In this document: piece after piece, positions 8,392-16,298 of the stretch
Layout: every line of letters starts with the position of its first letter
Numbering within the stretch: position 1 is the first letter of the stretch
DNA from: Halobacteriales archaeon QS_4_62_28
GTDB lineage: Archaea > Halobacteriota > Halobacteria > Halobacteriales > Haloarculaceae
Assembly (NCBI GenBank): GCA_003021685.1
Contig: PXRO01000021.1
Span: 1-42,268, forward strand
Direction of reading: 5' to 3'
Length of the DNA stretch: 42,268 bases
Notes under the pieces: generated by a model
What the model was told of the DNA's origin: nothing
Seen by the model: only the letters and a program-made list of their open reading frames with translations
Databases searched by the model: none
Program-made: the position numbers and the translations under genes

Positions 8392-10069
8392 TCGGGTTCT
8401 CACTGCCGTTCCAGACGGCCTGGCGACCATTGGGAGGGACGTCGGTTCGTTGCTCCTGATCGAAGCGCTCCTGATGACTGTGAGTGTCGTCGTCGCACTC
8501 GCCTTCGGGGAGGTGTATCCTGCACTGGGATTTCTCATCGCCGGCGGACTCACGGCGGGCGTTGGCGGGCTGGCGAACAGATCGTTCAAGGACGCGCCCA
8601 CCCCCCGGATGAAACATGGGATGGTGATCGCGGCCAGCGGTTGGCTCATGGTCGCTCTCTTCGGTTCGTTGCCGTTCTTCCTGAGTGCCTGGTTGACCCC
8701 ACCCGAGGTCATGGCGACGTTCGTCCCGGCAGGTGCCGAGACCGGGGACTGGCGGCCAGTCACCGTCGGTTCGACGACCACGCTGTCGAGTCTCGCGTAC
8801 TTTCGTGACCCGATCCACGCCCTGTTCGAGAGCATGAGTGGCTGGACCGGGAGCGGGCTGACGATGGCCGTCCGCGAACCGTCGCTGCCCCGCTCGATCC
8901 AGTGGTGGCGGTCGCTGATCCAGTGGGTCGGCGGTGTGGGCGTGATCGTCCTGACCGTCTCGATCCTGGCCCGGCCCGGCAGTGGGAGCTACGCACTGTA
9001 TCGCAGTGAGGCCCGCGAGAAGAAGATCCACCCGAGCATTATCTCGACAGTTCGGACGGTCTGGAAACTCGTCCTCGGGTACACTGGTGGGGCCTTTCTC
9101 CTGCTCTTTCTGGCGATCCGGGCCAGTGACTTCGGGAGCACGCTCCCCCTCTGGGAGATCGGCTGGCAGGCCCTCAATCACGCGATGACAGGGCTGACGA
9201 CGGGCGGATTCAGCGTCACCGACAACTCGATTGCAACGTACGAATCGCCGCTCGTCGAGGCGACGCTGCTCCCGATCATGATCGCCGGGGCGGTCGCGTT
9301 CCCGGTTCACTACGCCGTTCTCCACGACTTCGAGTTCAGTGAACTCGTTTCCGATATTCAGACGCGGTGGTTGTTCATCCTGTTCGCTCTCGGTGTCATC
9401 GGACTCTCACTCCAGAACGCACTCTCGATTTCGGCAACGACGGACGCCTTCGCCACGCAGTCGACTCTCGGCGGGGCGGTCCCACTGGACGCCCAGCAGA
9501 CCGACGCGGTCAGGGACGCCACGTTCCAGTGGATCAGCGCGCTCAGTTGCACCGGGTTCCAGTCGGCACCGATCGGTCGGTGGGTCGCCGGCGGAAAGGT
9601 CATGATCGTCAGTGCGATGGTTGTCGGCGGGGCCGCCGGTTCGACCGTCGGCGGCATCAAGATCATTCGTGCCTACACCGTCGTCCGGGGGATCGTCTGG
9701 CAGTTCTCGCGTGTCTTCCTGCCGAAAAACGCCGTCGTCATCGCCAGGATGGGCGACCGAACACTCGACCGGACGACGATGGAGCGGGAGTTCAGCGAAG
9801 CGGCGATTGTCTCACTGCTGTGGATCATCCTGCTCGTGGCCAGCAGTCTCGTCCTCGTCAATCTTTCCGGACCGGACTTCGGGTACGCCGACGCGCTCTT
9901 CGAGACAGCGAGCGCACAGAGCAATGTCGGCCTCTCGGCGGGTATCACTGGTCCAACTATGTCGCCGATTGCCGAAGCAATGTTCGTCCTGAATATGTGG
10001 ATCGGCCGCCTGGAGATCATTCCAGTGCTGGTGTTCGTCCGGTCGGCGATATACGGGCTGAATCCGTAA
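8384..10069 (+). CDS. trkH: TrkH-family potassium uptake channel subunit (second, divergent copy)
   Basis: This 561-residue membrane protein is longer than TrkH1 and only distantly similar to it. The four pore-loop modules read SMSGWTGSGLTMA, NHAMTGLTTGGFSV, LSCTGFQSAP and SAQSNVGLSAG. The first departs from the usual GFTTTG pattern (GWTGSG). The invariant GGAAGSTVGGIKIIR and terminal GRLEIIPVLVF are present. An insertion of about 25 residues follows the early membrane helices (around 105-130, PEVMATFVPAGAETGDW). The start overlaps trkA2, and the gene ends 9 nt before the convergent antiporter gene. Selectivity may differ from TrkH1 because of the altered first loop; this is inference. Confidence 0.9.
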   Translation: MSDRVLTAVPDGLATIGRDVGSLLLIEALLMTVSVVVALAFGEVYPALGFLIAGGLTAGVGGLANRSFKDAPTPRMKHGMVIAASGWLMVALFGSLPFFLSAWLTPPEVMATFVPAGAETGDWRPVTVGSTTTLSSLAYFRDPIHALFESMSGWTGSGLTMAVREPSLPRSIQWWRSLIQWVGGVGVIVLTVSILARPGSGSYALYRSEAREKKIHPSIISTVRTVWKLVLGYTGGAFLLLFLAIRASDFGSTLPLWEIGWQALNHAMTGLTTGGFSVTDNSIATYESPLVEATLLPIMIAGAVAFPVHYAVLHDFEFSELVSDIQTRWLFILFALGVIGLSLQNALSISATTDAFATQSTLGGAVPLDAQQTDAVRDATFQWISALSCTGFQSAPIGRWVAGGKVMIVSAMVVGGAAGSTVGGIKIIRAYTVVRGIVWQFSRVFLPKNAVVIARMGDRTLDRTTMEREFSEAAIVSLLWIILLVASSLVLVNLSGPDFGYADALFETASAQSNVGLSAGITGPTMSPIAEAMFVLNMWIGRLEIIPVLVFVRSAIYGLNP

Positions 10070-10078
10070 CGTCGACGT

Positions 10079-11962
10079 TCACGCGTTACAAAAGGCCAGT
10101 GCCTCGCGGACGGCCTCTTTCCGACCGATAAAGGTGAGGTGATCGCCCAGTTCGATGGTATCGCTGGGATGGGGAAGCCGATTGACCTCGTTTCGGCTGA
10201 TGAGCGCGAGGTGGCAATCGTCGGGCAACTCCGCGCGCAGCTTTGCGACCGTCTCGCCTGCCATCTCGTCGGTCGTCACCTCCACTTCCTGTACGTCGCC
10301 TTCGCGGTCGAGTTCGGTCATCCAGCGGGCGATTGCCGGTCGCTCGATGACGTTATCCATCGACCAGGCGATAGACATACCACTCGAAATAGCCTCGATG
10401 TCGAGATTCTCGAACGCCTCGATATTGTCCGGTTCGTTGACCCGTGCGACAATCGTTTCGACGTCGAAGGTGTTCCTCGCGAGTTGCCCGATGAGCAGGT
10501 TCACGTCGTCGTCGGCAGTTGCGGCCGCGACGACCTTGGCGTTGTCAGCGCCTGCGTTTTCCAGTACGTCCCGTTTCGTTCCGTCGCCAGCGTGAACCGA
10601 AAACCCGTCCTGACGGAGGCTTTCGACGACAGCCTCGTCAGTCTCGATCAACAGGACTTCCTCACCGCGGTCCTCCAGGCGCTCGGCGAGTGCTCTGCCG
10701 ACCCGGCCGCCGCCGACGACGATTGCTCGCATCGGTATCACGTTCAGGCCCTGTGCGATATGACGGGCTAGCCCTCCTTCAAGGACGACGGTCACGACGA
10801 TGACGAGAAACACTGTCCCGACGAGAGTCGCTGCTGCGTCCGGGTTCCGTGGCCGCAGTTCGAGGGCAAACAGCGTCGCGACGCTGGCCGGAATGATACC
10901 TCGTGGTCCGATTGCACTGATAAATGCCCGCTCTCCGATAGTCAACCGGTCGCCGACGGTACAGAGAAAGACGAGTGCGGGACGAACGAGGCCGGCGATT
11001 GCGACGACGGCGGCGATACCGCCGGGACCGAGGGCCGTGAGGTCATCAAGCGAGAGCAACGACGCGAGCGTGACGAATACGAACGTGAGGACGAGCAACG
11101 TGATGTCACCCTTGAACTGCTCGATTTCGTCACGGTACGGGAGATCGACGTTGCCGAGGACGAATCCGGCGATTGCGACCGCGGCGATCCCAGATTCCGA
11201 GCCCAGTTCGCCGCCGATTCCGACTGCAGTCGCGACTACTTCGGCGACGCCGTAGGCACCGAGTGCGGCGATCAGGACGATAAACCGGGCGTTCTGGGGG
11301 GCGTTCTCGACGGAGAGACTGACGTGATTGAGGAGATACCACACGACGGCGGCAACGACACCGCCGACGGCGATACCCAGTCCCAGCCGAGTTGCGAACT
11401 TCTGGACGAGCGTCGGGAGGCCACGCGACCCGAGCAGGACGTACTCGAACATCACGAGCGCGAGAATGGCCGCGGTCACGTCGTTGACGACCCCCTCCGT
11501 TTCGAGCGTCGTGGCGACTCGCTCGCGCACGGGGACAACGTTCATGATCGGTGTGATTACGGTCGGCCCAGTGGCGACAAGGAGCGCACCGATCAACAGC
11601 GACACGTCCCAGGATGGCCCGATCACGAACCGGACCACTGCTGCTGTCCCGACCAGCGAGACGAGTGCACCGACCGTGACGAGTCGAAGCGTCTCTCTGG
11701 GTGCCTCGCGGAGTCGGTCGACGTGGAGGTGAAACGCCCCCTCAAAGACGATAATCGCGACGCTGAGGCCGACGATTGCGGGGAGCGCGTCACCGAAGAT
11801 CTCCGGTCGAATCAGGCCAACCCCTTCCGGACCGACGACGATTCCCGCGAGAACGAGAAACAACACGCTGGGAATACGAAGCCGATCAGCGAGCACCTGC
11901 GCGGCGACGCCAACCCCCATGATCGTTACGACGATCTGGATGATTGTGGTCGCACTGCTCAT
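10079..11962 (-). CDS. CPA1-type cation/proton antiporter fused to a C-terminal TrkA (RCK_N + RCK_C) module
   Basis: The protein has 627 residues. The first 400 or so form a multi-helix NhaP/CPA1 antiporter core. The ion-site helices carry TGPTVITP (131-138), in the position where many NhaP proteins have TDP, and EGVVND with Asn160-Asp161. From about residue 412 a Rossmann motif MRAIVVGGGRVGRALAERLE begins an RCK_N, followed by an RCK_C (about 550-625). The RCK module makes a regulated K+ or Na+ efflux system likely. The gene converges on trkH2, completing an uptake/efflux island. The exchanged ion cannot be decided from sequence. Confidence 0.88.
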   Translation of the reverse strand: MSSATTIIQIVVTIMGVGVAAQVLADRLRIPSVLFLVLAGIVVGPEGVGLIRPEIFGDALPAIVGLSVAIIVFEGAFHLHVDRLREAPRETLRLVTVGALVSLVGTAAVVRFVIGPSWDVSLLIGALLVATGPTVITPIMNVVPVRERVATTLETEGVVNDVTAAILALVMFEYVLLGSRGLPTLVQKFATRLGLGIAVGGVVAAVVWYLLNHVSLSVENAPQNARFIVLIAALGAYGVAEVVATAVGIGGELGSESGIAAVAIAGFVLGNVDLPYRDEIEQFKGDITLLVLTFVFVTLASLLSLDDLTALGPGGIAAVVAIAGLVRPALVFLCTVGDRLTIGERAFISAIGPRGIIPASVATLFALELRPRNPDAAATLVGTVFLVIVVTVVLEGGLARHIAQGLNVIPMRAIVVGGGRVGRALAERLEDRGEEVLLIETDEAVVESLRQDGFSVHAGDGTKRDVLENAGADNAKVVAAATADDDVNLLIGQLARNTFDVETIVARVNEPDNIEAFENLDIEAISSGMSIAWSMDNVIERPAIARWMTELDREGDVQEVEVTTDEMAGETVAKLRAELPDDCHLALISRNEVNRLPHPSDTIELGDHLTFIGRKEAVREALAFCNA

Positions 11963-12185
11963 TGCTGGGACTCGTGATCCTGTCCACTCAACGGTATCAC
12001 TCCCATTCGGACTCTCAACTATCTAGTGACATGTGACTAAGCAAAACGATTGTCGGTTGTGTCGCCACTGCCTATCGGCGGTCGCCTTCTCCGGCTATAT
12101 GGACCGTTGTTGGCCAGTGCCACTGGTGACGGTGTGGTTGATCCTGATGCTGCCGGTAGTACGAAAACAGCGACAAAAACTCGTA

Positions 12186-12335
12186 TCAGACGTTCTGTAG
12201 CCGCTGTTTCGCGACTTCGGCGATGCCGGCGTTGGCTGCACAGTCCGGGCAAGCCTGCAGTTTGCCGCGGCCGTCGGCGAAGACGCGGGCGAAGCGATCC
12301 GAGACGTGACTTCCGCAGTGATCACAGGTGGGCAT
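12186..12335 (-). CDS. Small DUF7563-type zinc finger protein
   Basis: A 49-residue reading frame: MPTCDHCGSHVSDRFARVFA, then a Gly/Lys-rich turn, CPDC, and a helix NAGIAEVAKQRL. The two CxxC pairs (Cys4/Cys7 and Cys29/Cys32) form a single zinc site. The sequence matches my recollection of the DUF7563 small proteins common in haloarchaea, which often have no assigned function. The gene lies downstream of the TatD-like gene on the same strand, 146 nt away. A perfect GC hairpin sits just before its start. Length, composition and the cysteine pattern make it a confident gene although it is very short. Confidence 0.85.
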   Translation of the reverse strand: MPTCDHCGSHVSDRFARVFADGRGKLQACPDCAANAGIAEVAKQRLQNV

Positions 12336-12347
12336 GGGTTGGGTGGG

Positions 12348-12362
12348 GCGGCCGTGGGCCGC
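12348..12362 (-). promoter_or_regulatory. GC hairpin in the leader of the zinc finger gene
   Basis: GCGGCC, a 3-nt loop and GGCCGC form a perfect 6-bp stem ending 12 nt upstream of the ATG at 12335. A TATA-like sequence near 12392-12398 would place the hairpin inside a roughly 30-nt leader. It could limit translation or act as the terminator of the upstream TatD-like gene. Confidence 0.35.
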
Positions 12363-12481
12363 TCACGTATCTTGACAGCGGGTGGCCTATGTAAAGAAGG
12401 TTTTCCGGGATCTCACCCAAATTCGATCCAAATTGGCTTCAGAGGCGATCTAACGCTGATTACTGGCGTTGGTCGCCACGC

Positions 12482-13318
12482 TCACGCAAGCGTGGTATCG
12501 ATGCCGTACACCCTCGCCGGCGTTTCGACGTGAGCGCGCCTGACGGCCTCGTCGTATCCCTCGTCAAGTAGCCATCGGACGCGTCGTGGTACCGTCTTCG
12601 GTCCGAGAACCGCGCCGGGACGGTCCGGATCGTCGATGTAGTCGGTCTCCATCAGGAACGGATCTCCGGTCTCGATAGCGTCCCGAAGGTCGTCCGTGTT
12701 GGCGATAACGCTCTTGATCGGCCCGCAGACGTTGCCGCCGGAGAAGTGCTTGACGACCTGTTGGCGCGGGAGGCCCTCGGCCTCGGCCCACTCGGCGACT
12801 TCGGTGAAGTCCTCGCCGCCCTCTGTGTGCAGCTGGACAGCACAGCCGACTTCGGCGGCGACATCGAACGCATACCGCATCACCTCGTTCGAAGCGTCCC
12901 AGATAGCATCGTCGACCTCGTAGTGGGGTCGGCCCGACTTGATCGCGAGTGCGGGACCCTCGGCGACGTACTCTGTGGCCACGTCCAGCCCGGTCTGCAT
13001 AATGTCGCGGGCCTGTGCTGGCGTGTAGCCGTCGTCGACGAGTTGGCTGATTAGTGCTGGATGGACACCGAGCACTGGCCACGCACGCCCCGAGAGTCTC
13101 TCGCTGGCCGCTTCGGTGACCTCGACGGTCAGGTCGAAACACTCCCGGAAGATGCCCTCGTCGGTGGCCACCTCGACGAGGTCCCAGGATGGCTTGTTGA
13201 GGACGTTCAGGTGTGTGCCTCCGTGGTCGGCGAACGCCTCGGCGGCCTCGACGCCGCGGCCGTTGACGGGGTCGAGATGTAAGTGATTGTCCAGTATCGG
13301 CGTATCGAGTTCATCCAT
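12482..13318 (-). CDS. TatD-related metal-dependent hydrolase
   Basis: A 278-residue amidohydrolase-fold protein. Metal-ligand signatures are DNHLHLD (His12, His14), then AWPVLGVHP, an IKSGRPHY strand, CAVQLHTEGG, VVKHFSG and METDYIDD near the end, in the order typical of TatD-type deoxyribonucleases and hydrolases. The C-terminus WLLDEGYDEAVRRAHVETPA fits the helix that precedes the final ligand region. The substrate is unknown; haloarchaeal members are usually annotated only as TatD-related. The ATG at 13318 begins the conserved part, while the longer frame to 13513 is low-complexity and unlike a protein. Confidence 0.85.
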   Translation of the reverse strand: MDELDTPILDNHLHLDPVNGRGVEAAEAFADHGGTHLNVLNKPSWDLVEVATDEGIFRECFDLTVEVTEAASERLSGRAWPVLGVHPALISQLVDDGYTPAQARDIMQTGLDVATEYVAEGPALAIKSGRPHYEVDDAIWDASNEVMRYAFDVAAEVGCAVQLHTEGGEDFTEVAEWAEAEGLPRQQVVKHFSGGNVCGPIKSVIANTDDLRDAIETGDPFLMETDYIDDPDRPGAVLGPKTVPRRVRWLLDEGYDEAVRRAHVETPARVYGIDTTLA

Positions 13319-13418
13319 AATCGAATCTCGGGCCCGCGGTGAAAAAGGAGTGTCCCTCTGCTGTGATACTGTCCAGGTATGCAATCGTATTGAACACCAC
13401 TTTGCCGTCGTTGCCGTT

Positions 13419-13877
13419 TTACTCGTCGAGAGTCGTCGCGTTCTGTGCGGCGTTGCGCAGTGCGTCAGAGCGGCCGTGCTCGCCAGGTGCAATCGCCAGC
13501 GTCTCGACACCACGTTCGCCGGCGCTCTCGATGGTGGGCTTGAAGTCGGTATCTCGGGAGACGATGGCCAGCAAGTCGATCTCGCCGTCGACGGACGCAG
13601 CGGTAGCGTCCACCGCGAGTTTCACGTCCACGTCGCCGCTCGTGATGACGACTTCGAACCCGCGGGCTTCGGCGGCCTGGATCAGGCCCGGCGTGGCGTG
13701 TTCATCGAGATAGAGGCGCGTCATAACGAGTCGGCCCCACTTGTCGACTTCTTTACGAACGTCATCCAGGTCGACATCGAACTCACTGCGCAACACGTTT
13801 GGTCCGTCGACGAAGAGGCCGACCCGTGGCTCACCCTGTTTTTCATCAGCACCGAACCAGCGACTCAGCCACGCCAT
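13419..13877 (-). CDS. NYN-domain (LabA/DUF88-type) predicted ribonuclease
   Basis: The protein has 152 residues. After a short N-terminus (MAWLSRWFG) it shows the PIN-like NYN signatures: GLFVDGPNVL with Asp24 and Asn27, an SGDVDVKLAVD segment, and AIVSRDTDFKP. These supply the acidic residues expected at a metal-dependent RNase site. NYN proteins process RNA, but the target here is unknown. The start at 13877 is supported by a TATA-like element 27 nt upstream. The longer frame to 13973 would run through that promoter. Confidence 0.85.
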   Translation of the reverse strand: MAWLSRWFGADEKQGEPRVGLFVDGPNVLRSEFDVDLDDVRKEVDKWGRLVMTRLYLDEHATPGLIQAAEARGFEVVITSGDVDVKLAVDATAASVDGEIDLLAIVSRDTDFKPTIESAGERGVETLAIAPGEHGRSDALRNAAQNATTLDE

Positions 13878-13899
13878 ACGTGCCGTCTCGGGCCGGTAC

Positions 13900-13908
13900 G
13901 TAAAGTCC
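13900..13908 (-). promoter_or_regulatory. TATA-like promoter of the NYN-domain gene
   Basis: On the minus strand the sequence reads CTTTACGTA, centred 27 nt before the ATG at 13877, which matches leaderless spacing. Confidence 0.5.
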
Positions 13909-13985
13909 TTGCCGCTTACGTGACGCCGCCCGTCACGACCCTCCCCACCGAGACACCACTGGTACCGAAACAATCATGACGAATA

Positions 13986-13994
13986 TTTATGTAA
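13986..13994 (+). promoter_or_regulatory. TATA-like promoter of the alcohol dehydrogenase gene
   Basis: TTTATGTAA is centred 27 nt before the ATG at 14017, in a short AT-rich block between divergent genes. Confidence 0.65.
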
Positions 13995-14016
13995 TATTCG
14001 CACAAAGTCTCGGGTG

Positions 14017-15057
14017 ATGCGAGCAGCCAGATTGCACGAGTATACGGACGACATGTCCGGTGGACTCTCGATTGACGAGGTAGACGCACCACAGGTCGCC
14101 ACCAGCCACGACGTTATCGTAGAGGTCGAGGGCGCTGGCTGGTGTCAGACTGACAACCACATAATCGAAGGGATGTGGGAACCGTACGTCCCACAGCCCT
14201 TGCCGATGACACTGGGCCACGAGAACGCCGGGACGGTCGTCGACACGGGCGAGGCGGTCGATATCGTCTCGGCGGGTGATCAGGTCATCTGTCATCCGGT
14301 CCAGACCTGTGGGACCTGTCGGCCCTGTCGGCAGGGCGAGACGATGTACTGCGAGAACGATACGTTCAACGGACTGACCACCGATGGCGGCTTCGCCGAC
14401 CAGTTACTCACCAGCGACAGGTCGGTCATTCCCCTGCCCGACGGGGTCGACCCTGCGGACATTGCACCCCACGCCGACGCCGGGATCACGGCCTATCACG
14501 CTACCAAGAAAGCCGTCGACGGTCTCGTTCCCGGCGATGCCGCCGTCGTCGTCGGCGTCGGCGGTCTGGGCCACATCGGCCTCCAGTGTCTGGACGCGAT
14601 GAGTGCCGCCGACATCGTCGCGGTCGATATCAAACAGTCGGCCCGCGACTTGGCGAGTGACCTCGGTGCTCAGTACACGCTGGACCCCGAAAGCGAGGAC
14701 ATCCCCGGTGAAGTCGAGGACATCACCGACGGCGTCGGTGCCACACAGGTACTTGACTTCGTCGGGGCCGACGAGACGACTGCACTGGCACCCGACATCT
14801 GTGGGGCCGGGGGTGACTACCACATCATCGGTTACGGCGGTCACATCCACGAACCCGCACAGGCACTGGTCAACGGTGAATTCGCCTACCAGGGAAACAT
14901 CGTCGGGCAGTACACCGAACTGCAGGAACTGATGGCTCTGGTCGAGCGCGGCGAAGTCGACCTGCACACGACCCGCCACGACCTCGACGAAGTCAACGAG
15001 GTCGCGGAGAAACTCGAACACCGCGAAATTGACGGTCGAGCCGTCATCACGCCCTGA
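14017..15057 (+). CDS. Zinc-dependent medium-chain alcohol dehydrogenase
   Basis: A 346-residue MDR-family oxidoreductase. Catalytic zinc ligands are Cys43 (WCQTD) and His68-Glu69 (LGHENAG). The structural zinc lobe has four cysteines at 98, 101, 104 and 112 (TCGTCRPCRQGETMYC). The Rossmann motif is VVVGVGGLGHIGLQ, followed by an acidic residue (VAVDIKQS), which favours NAD over NADP. The substrate alcohol is not evident. GTG at 14014 is also in frame, but the promoter spacing fits the ATG. It is convergent with the amphi-Trp gene. Confidence 0.9.
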   Translation: MRAARLHEYTDDMSGGLSIDEVDAPQVATSHDVIVEVEGAGWCQTDNHIIEGMWEPYVPQPLPMTLGHENAGTVVDTGEAVDIVSAGDQVICHPVQTCGTCRPCRQGETMYCENDTFNGLTTDGGFADQLLTSDRSVIPLPDGVDPADIAPHADAGITAYHATKKAVDGLVPGDAAVVVGVGGLGHIGLQCLDAMSAADIVAVDIKQSARDLASDLGAQYTLDPESEDIPGEVEDITDGVGATQVLDFVGADETTALAPDICGAGGDYHIIGYGGHIHEPAQALVNGEFAYQGNIVGQYTELQELMALVERGEVDLHTTRHDLDEVNEVAEKLEHREIDGRAVITP

Positions 15058-15082
15058 CCGTCGCCTCGCGGTATGTCTTCAA

Positions 15083-15367
15083 TTATTCGATTTCGAGGGA
15101 ACCGCCCGAGCCGCTGGCTGCAGCGTTCTCGGGCCACTCCAGTTCGAACTCGATACTGAGTTCGCCGTCGCCACTGGCTGGACCTTCACGCTCGGCTTTG
15201 ACCTCGAATTCGACGCGGTCGGGGGGCGTCATTGTTACCGACTGACCACCCGCTTTGAGAGCGATTGCGTCACCGGCATCGAGGTTGTCGGCCACTCGAC
15301 GGAGGTAGTCGGCGACTTCGCCCGTACTGTGCATCGCTTCGGACTCGAAGAGGACTTCTTCGGACAT
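15083..15367 (-). CDS. Amphi-Trp domain-containing protein
   Basis: A 94-residue acidic protein. It starts MSEEVLFESEAMHSTGEVAD, followed by a helix LRRVADNLDAG and two amphipathic strands VEFEVKAERE and LSIEFELEWPE. This is the pattern of the amphi-Trp family (alternating hydrophobic and acidic residues with a Trp in the last strand). The function of the family is unknown. The start is supported by a TATA-like element 27 nt upstream. Confidence 0.85.
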   Translation of the reverse strand: MSEEVLFESEAMHSTGEVADYLRRVADNLDAGDAIALKAGGQSVTMTPPDRVEFEVKAEREGPASGDGELSIEFELEWPENAAASGSGGSLEIE

Positions 15368-15390
15368 GCCTCTGCTACGTCATCGACACG

Positions 15391-15397
15391 GATATAG
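15391..15397 (-). promoter_or_regulatory. TATA-like promoter of the amphi-Trp gene
   Basis: On the minus strand the site reads CTATATC, centred 27 nt upstream of the ATG at 15367. Confidence 0.55.
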
Positions 15398-15443
15398 CCA
15401 CCCCTCGTGACAATCATTAGCACGGTACGACGACCACTATCAG

Positions 15444-15641
15444 TCACGGTTCCGCGACGGACCGTTCCTCGGTCGAACCGTATTCGCTCCCCAGGAAGAC
15501 GAGGACGAACACCGCCAGGCCGACGGAACAGCCAAACGCAAGTCCGAGCATCGGCTGGCCGGCAAGCAGGTAGAAGCCGGACCCCGACGCGACGCCCGGC
15601 GGGACCGAGAGCAGCAACCCGTACAGTAACGTCTGTCGCAT
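15444..15641 (-). CDS. Small two-helix membrane protein
   Basis: A 65-residue protein that begins MRQTLLYGLLLSVPPGVASG and has two hydrophobic helices (about 4-30 and 33-53) with an acidic tail (STEERSVAEP). A Gly/Pro-rich break separates the helices. I do not recognise a named family. An ATG 33 nt upstream (15674) is in frame, but a TATA box sits 27 nt before 15641, so the shorter form is the likely product. Confidence 0.7.
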   Translation of the reverse strand: MRQTLLYGLLLSVPPGVASGSGFYLLAGQPMLGLAFGCSVGLAVFVLVFLGSEYGSTEERSVAEP

Positions 15642-15663
15642 AGACAAACACTCGGCGGCCAGA

Positions 15664-15673
15664 CTTTTATACA
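15664..15673 (-). promoter_or_regulatory. TATA-like promoter of the small membrane protein gene
   Basis: On the minus strand the site reads TGTATAAAAG, centred 27 nt upstream of the ATG at 15641. It is one of the best TATA matches in the window. Confidence 0.65.
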
Positions 15674-15743
15674 CCCGGACGTGGCTGGTACTACCGGCTC
15701 TCCGTCGTTCGTTCTCGAAAAAAGATGTTCCCCGTACCGCCGG

Positions 15744-16061
15744 CTACTCGTCGAAACTGAACGACTGGACGCGCCGTGCCTCGTAATCGTATTCGAGGAC
15801 GCCGAGTTCGTCCATCTGTGGTAAATGGATGTGATGGAGGGTGACTGCGACCTGCCGCTGCTCGTCTGACTCCTCACGCGCAGTTTCCAGTTCTCTGACT
15901 GCTGCCGTGAGGCAGGTCAGCGAGAGTGGGCAGTCGTTCTCGCTGAGCACTTCGATGACCCGCTGTCGCCGCCCGGACGATAGCAAGTGGTGGTACGCGC
16001 CCGTCGGTAGTTCTGTCCCCTCTGCCGTTGCACTCACCGTATGTAGCGTTGGTTGTGGCAT
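15744..16061 (-). CDS. DUF7344-type winged-helix regulator
   Basis: A 105-residue protein with a single wHTH: HHLLSSGRRQRVIEVLSEND, a middle helix TCLTAAVRELETA, then VAVTLHHIHLPQMDELGVLE and a short wing ending DYEARRVQSF. This is the standard order of the small DUF7344 regulators abundant in haloarchaea. DNA binding is inferred from the fold. It is divergent from the Bat-like gene and separated from it by an AT-rich 237-nt region, so it might control that gene. Confidence 0.85.
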   Translation of the reverse strand: MPQPTLHTVSATAEGTELPTGAYHHLLSSGRRQRVIEVLSENDCPLSLTCLTAAVRELETAREESDEQRQVAVTLHHIHLPQMDELGVLEYDYEARRVQSFSFDE

Positions 16062-16298
16062 TGTGGTCTAACACCGCCCCCTTTCAGGTATCCACCCGTC
16101 TCAAAGCCCCGTTCGAGCGTAAAGTCTCTGCATAAGCTATTAGGTTTGTCAGTATAATTAGTAGTTACTGATTCTTACCAACTGACAAAAAATACGAAGT
16201 TGTTATATTCTCTTACTTGCGGTCTGCTGGCCGTAGAGGGACTCTCCCCCACTTCCGCCGGCGGAGGATTCATACGTGTCAGCGACCAGTATGTTACA

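Noticed and set aside
8267-9325. 352-codon minus-strand frame opposite trkH2
   Set aside because: Arg/Gln/Pro-rich without any domain; antisense to a certain membrane protein gene.
12114-12126. CCAGTGCCACTGG palindrome
   Set aside because: A perfect 6-bp dyad around one base, but it is isolated between convergent ends with no promoter nearby. It could be chance.
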